From positions 1,302,001 through 1,366,000 of the forward strand of contig NZ_LNAL01000008.1 in assembly GCF_001483135.1 (NCBI RefSeq): 64,000 bases of DNA. The letters are read 5' to 3'. Below the pieces are notes generated by a model. The model saw nothing but the letters and a program-made list of their open reading frames with translations, did no database searches and had not been told where the DNA came from. Below are positions 61,977 through 64,000 of this stretch, piece after piece (position 1 is the first letter of the stretch; every line of letters starts with the position of its first letter). This DNA is from Solirubrum puertoriconensis. Its GTDB lineage: Bacteria; Bacteroidota; Bacteroidia; Cytophagales; Hymenobacteraceae. The position numbers were made by a program, and so were the translations under genes.

Positions 61977-62993
61977 TTAACCAGCGATATACCTGGCTAA
62001 TGGTGATTTCTGGATTAGCCACGCAATGACACATGATATAGCCAAGCATATGAGACTCATCAGCGGTATACCTAGTAGCGGTTCTATTGTGTAGCCATTG
62101 ATTCCGTTGTGATGGAATACTAAAAGCACCAATGCATGGCTTAGATAAATAGTGAAGCTGTTAGCTGCAATGAAAGTAGTTATTGGTCCGAGAGCACGTG
62201 GCGCGGCATTTCGTACCAAATGAAAGATGCCGGCAGCCATCAGCGCTACGTTTGGCGTCAAGTAGTTAAAGTACGTGCCGGTGAACTGCTGATTCTGCAA
62301 CGTCACGTAGTACGTGCCCACGACGGTGATGATAAAGCCGATGCCGATGGCCAACCACGCCAATGGCCGGTTAACGTACTGCACCTGGGCCAGGTAGTAT
62401 CCCAGTACCAGATAGCCGATATAGCCGCCGAAGTATTGCAACTCGATAGCAACGCGGAACTTGTACAGCAGCGGGTAGCTCGCGAATAAAGCGACAGCCC
62501 AGATAACTAAGAAATAATGAATCTCTTGCCTTGGAGCGGCTCTGATCCAGCGTCCTAGAATCGGAATGAATAGATACAGGCCTATGATCATGTACAGATA
62601 CCAGAGGTGAAATTCTGTGCCGAGCTGCAACTGCCCATAAGACCACTTAACGGTCTTCCCTATCCCAAGCGGGCCCTCAGCCTGGTCCTTCCGGTAGAGA
62701 TTATACAGCAAGTAGATCAGGCTCCAGAACGCAGCAGGCGCTAGGATGCGGCTCATGCGACGCGATAAGTACTCGCCTAGGGGCCTATCAGAAGGCAGCA
62801 CCAGTGCGCCGCTGAGCATCACGAACAGGGGCACGCAAGCCCGCACGGCGCTATCGAGAACGTTGCCTACCCAAAAGTTATAGCTGCCCACCGGATGGGA
62901 AGTGCCGGGGGCTGCGTAGTGAAGAAAGATTACGCTGCAGGTAGCTAGGACGCGTAATAAATCAGGCCAATACCTCGTCTGTACTTGTGACAT
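61977..62993 (-). CDS. Acyltransferase family 3 membrane protein (OafA-like)
   Basis: The ATG at 62993 (MSQVQTRYWPDLLRVLA) gives 338 residues with ten helices. DLLRVLATCSVIFLHYAAPG is the family signature with the conserved His, and RRMSRILAPAAFWSLIYLL, EFHLWYLYMIIGLYLFIPIL and NSFTIYLSHALVLL are typical. Such enzymes O-acylate surface glycans. In prophages they often change the host surface antigen and block re-infection, which is plausible here between lysis genes and a tail-type gene. Confidence 0.88.
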   Translation of the reverse strand: MSQVQTRYWPDLLRVLATCSVIFLHYAAPGTSHPVGSYNFWVGNVLDSAVRACVPLFVMLSGALVLPSDRPLGEYLSRRMSRILAPAAFWSLIYLLYNLYRKDQAEGPLGIGKTVKWSYGQLQLGTEFHLWYLYMIIGLYLFIPILGRWIRAAPRQEIHYFLVIWAVALFASYPLLYKFRVAIELQYFGGYIGYLVLGYYLAQVQYVNRPLAWLAIGIGFIITVVGTYYVTLQNQQFTGTYFNYLTPNVALMAAGIFHLVRNAAPRALGPITTFIAANSFTIYLSHALVLLVFHHNGINGYTIEPLLGIPLMSLICLAISCVIAWLIQKSPLARYIAG

Positions 62994-63065
62994 AAGGGGC
63001 AAATATCGGCATACACCTCCGTCTATTGAATCGCTTTTGGTGACGGTTCTTCGTAGTATTGTAGT

Positions 63066-63203
63066 ATGCTACACAGTGTATTTGCTTGGTTTCGCCGTGC
63101 CTGGGTGATATTCACCACGCCTCTAGGTGACGTGCCTCACATACCCTACCCGGCCGATGAAGAGGAGTGGGCGCGAGTAAAGAAGGAGGATTTGCCCACC
63201 TAA
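63066..63203 (+). CDS. 45-residue small protein opposite to the phage genes (tentative)
   Basis: The ATG at 63066 opens MLHSVFAWFRRAWVIFTTPL, then an acidic-basic tail (ADEEEWARVKKEDLPT) and TAA. It is an amphipathic start with a charged end. It lies alone on the + strand in the gap between two minus-strand genes, so a regulatory or anti-phage microprotein is possible, but support is weak. Confidence 0.4.
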   Translation: MLHSVFAWFRRAWVIFTTPLGDVPHIPYPADEEEWARVKKEDLPT

Positions 63204-63234
63204 CCACTACGGCTAGGCAGGCATCCTCTTGGCT

Positions 63235-64000
63235 TTACGTCGGAGTGTTGACGGCACTTGGCCCGTCGATTCTCGGAGCTTCCACATAGTTGCTCGTGAT
63301 ACTTAGGCTGCAGTCGATCCAAATTGGAAAGGTTACCGCGCCGTCCCACGTTCCTAGCGGAGTTGTTTCGTTGTCGAGGTACACATCTACCTTATCGACT
63401 TGCACGTCGAAGGTCAGTTCTACTGCACCTACTCCACGGGTAACACCACTGCGCAGCTTACCTAGGTTGGCGCCCATGCTCCACTTGGAGTACGCCGTGT
63501 CCTCGAAAAACAGGGCGTAACGCATATCGGTAAATGAGACGCCTGAGGCTTGGTTATTCAAGCCTACCATCTGCGAACCTGAATTACCAGCCCGCACCTT
63601 CAGTTTCCCAGGTGCTGCCAGCGCCTTGCTTGAGTTAGCTCCCGCGCCGAAGGATTCATTGCCACTTACGCCTACGCGCTTGGTGGTCGGATTGTACGTC
63701 ACGATGTTGCCCGCGATGTTGACCCAATCTACCTCCTGCTCAGTATTAACAGGCGGAGCAGGTGCACCGTACTGCGAACGATTTGGCAGGGCTGTGCCTT
63801 TGGTCAAGCTCAGGATGTAGTCGGCCACGATGCGGCCTAGCACGTTGAAGCCGTTGCCGTTCAAGTGCACGAGCATGTAGCGCACCCCGCCATCTTCCGA
63901 ATAGAAGTAGTTGGTGTTGGCCAGATAGCCCGTTGCTTCGTAGCCCGCTGGGGCGTTGGCCGTTAATAGTTCGGCGTAGGAAGAGTACCCCGCATCCTGC
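63235..64000 (-). CDS. SGNH-hydrolase/tail-type protein, N-terminus outside window
   Basis: The frame is open to the window edge, so the gene continues beyond it; the GTG at 63885 is internal. LVHLNGNGFNVLGRIVADYI near the visible start matches the last block of SGNH/GDSL hydrolases with the catalytic His. After a linker (RSQYGAPAPPVNTEQEVDWV) a beta-rich C-terminal domain follows (KLKVRAGNSGSQMVGLN, then VTRGVGAVELTFDVQVDKVD), as in phage tail or fibre proteins. A tail-associated depolymerase or deacetylase is the best guess. Confidence 0.65.
   Translation of the reverse strand, partial: QDAGYSSYAELLTANAPAGYEATGYLANTNYFYSEDGGVRYMLVHLNGNGFNVLGRIVADYILSLTKGTALPNRSQYGAPAPPVNTEQEVDWVNIAGNIVTYNPTTKRVGVSGNESFGAGANSSKALAAPGKLKVRAGNSGSQMVGLNNQASGVSFTDMRYALFFEDTAYSKWSMGANLGKLRSGVTRGVGAVELTFDVQVDKVDVYLDNETTPLGTWDGAVTFPIWIDCSLSITSNYVEAPRIDGPSAVNTPT

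Noticed and set aside
1-64000. CRISPR array, rRNA operon, transposase
   Set aside because: No regularly spaced direct repeats, rRNA-like sequence or transposase motif was seen on either strand.
56848-64000. Second attachment repeat for the tRNA-Cys element
   Set aside because: I looked for another GTTCGAATCCGC downstream and did not see one inside the window; the far end may lie beyond it.

Overview
The window looks like a chromosomal segment of a Bacteroidota bacterium, most likely a Hymenobacter-type member of the Cytophagales. The evidence is an alternative complex III linked to a cytochrome oxidase operon, promoters of the Bacteroidota TAnnTTTG type instead of TATAAT boxes, weak Shine-Dalgarno signals, many lipoproteins, and family markers such as DUF3098 next to FtsX. 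Most of the DNA is GC-rich. AT-rich islands at about 29.2-30.05 kb and 53.45-54.7 kb, and a lower-GC gene at 46.35-47.03 kb, look recently acquired.

Layout. (1) 1-10.4 kb is a respiratory cluster on the + strand: the 3' end of actE, actF, oxidase subunits II and I, heme A synthase, heme O synthase, two subunit III paralogues, subunit IV, a SCO copper chaperone, a DUF420 protein and a small CxxC protein. It covers the end of the quinol:cytochrome c reductase, the oxidase, heme maturation and CuA assembly. (2) 10.6-18.0 kb holds a very large membrane histidine kinase and a 1199-residue outer-membrane beta-barrel candidate. (3) 18.0-22.6 kb, on the minus strand, has lipoproteins, a DnaQ-like exonuclease and a GH20 hexosaminidase. 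(4) 22.6-31.9 kb is a MoxR/DUF58/DUF4350/DUF4129 operon with two paralogous membrane proteins, plus a SpoIIM-like and an RDD protein. An AT-rich insert with a frameshifted lipoprotein splits it. (5) 31.9-36.4 kb has a disordered protein, a GNAT-nitrilase fusion, a GNAT enzyme and a two-subunit CoA-transferase. (6) 36.5-45.2 kb is ftsX-DUF3098-uppP-truB-ribF and tamB. (7) 45.3-49.6 kb, on the + strand, has tsaD, a gene broken by an in-frame TAG, a thioesterase, smpB, an NlpC/P60 hydrolase and an HNH nuclease. (8) 49.7-56.7 kb has an alpha/beta hydrolase, a DUF3298 lipoprotein, a fatty-acid desaturase, two AT-rich lipoproteins and rpsA. (9) A tRNA-Cys at 56.85 kb borders an accessory region running to the window end. 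It has an excisionase-like HTH protein, a DUF2442 protein, very small proteins, a Cys-rich lipoprotein, and a probable phage lysis cassette (endolysin, spanin-like pair, holin-like protein) followed by an acyltransferase and an SGNH/tail-type protein. A prophage or phage-derived element beside tRNA-Cys is the best reading; no integrase is visible.

Two sequence-level signals run through the window. The palindrome CCTAGG occurs about 80 times, several-fold above composition, in genes and spacers alike, and is absent from the foreign-looking islands. Several promoters share an extended core, TAnnTTTG followed directly by CGGCC, sometimes so close to the start codon that transcripts should be nearly leaderless. 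There is no CRISPR array, rRNA operon or recognisable transposase.
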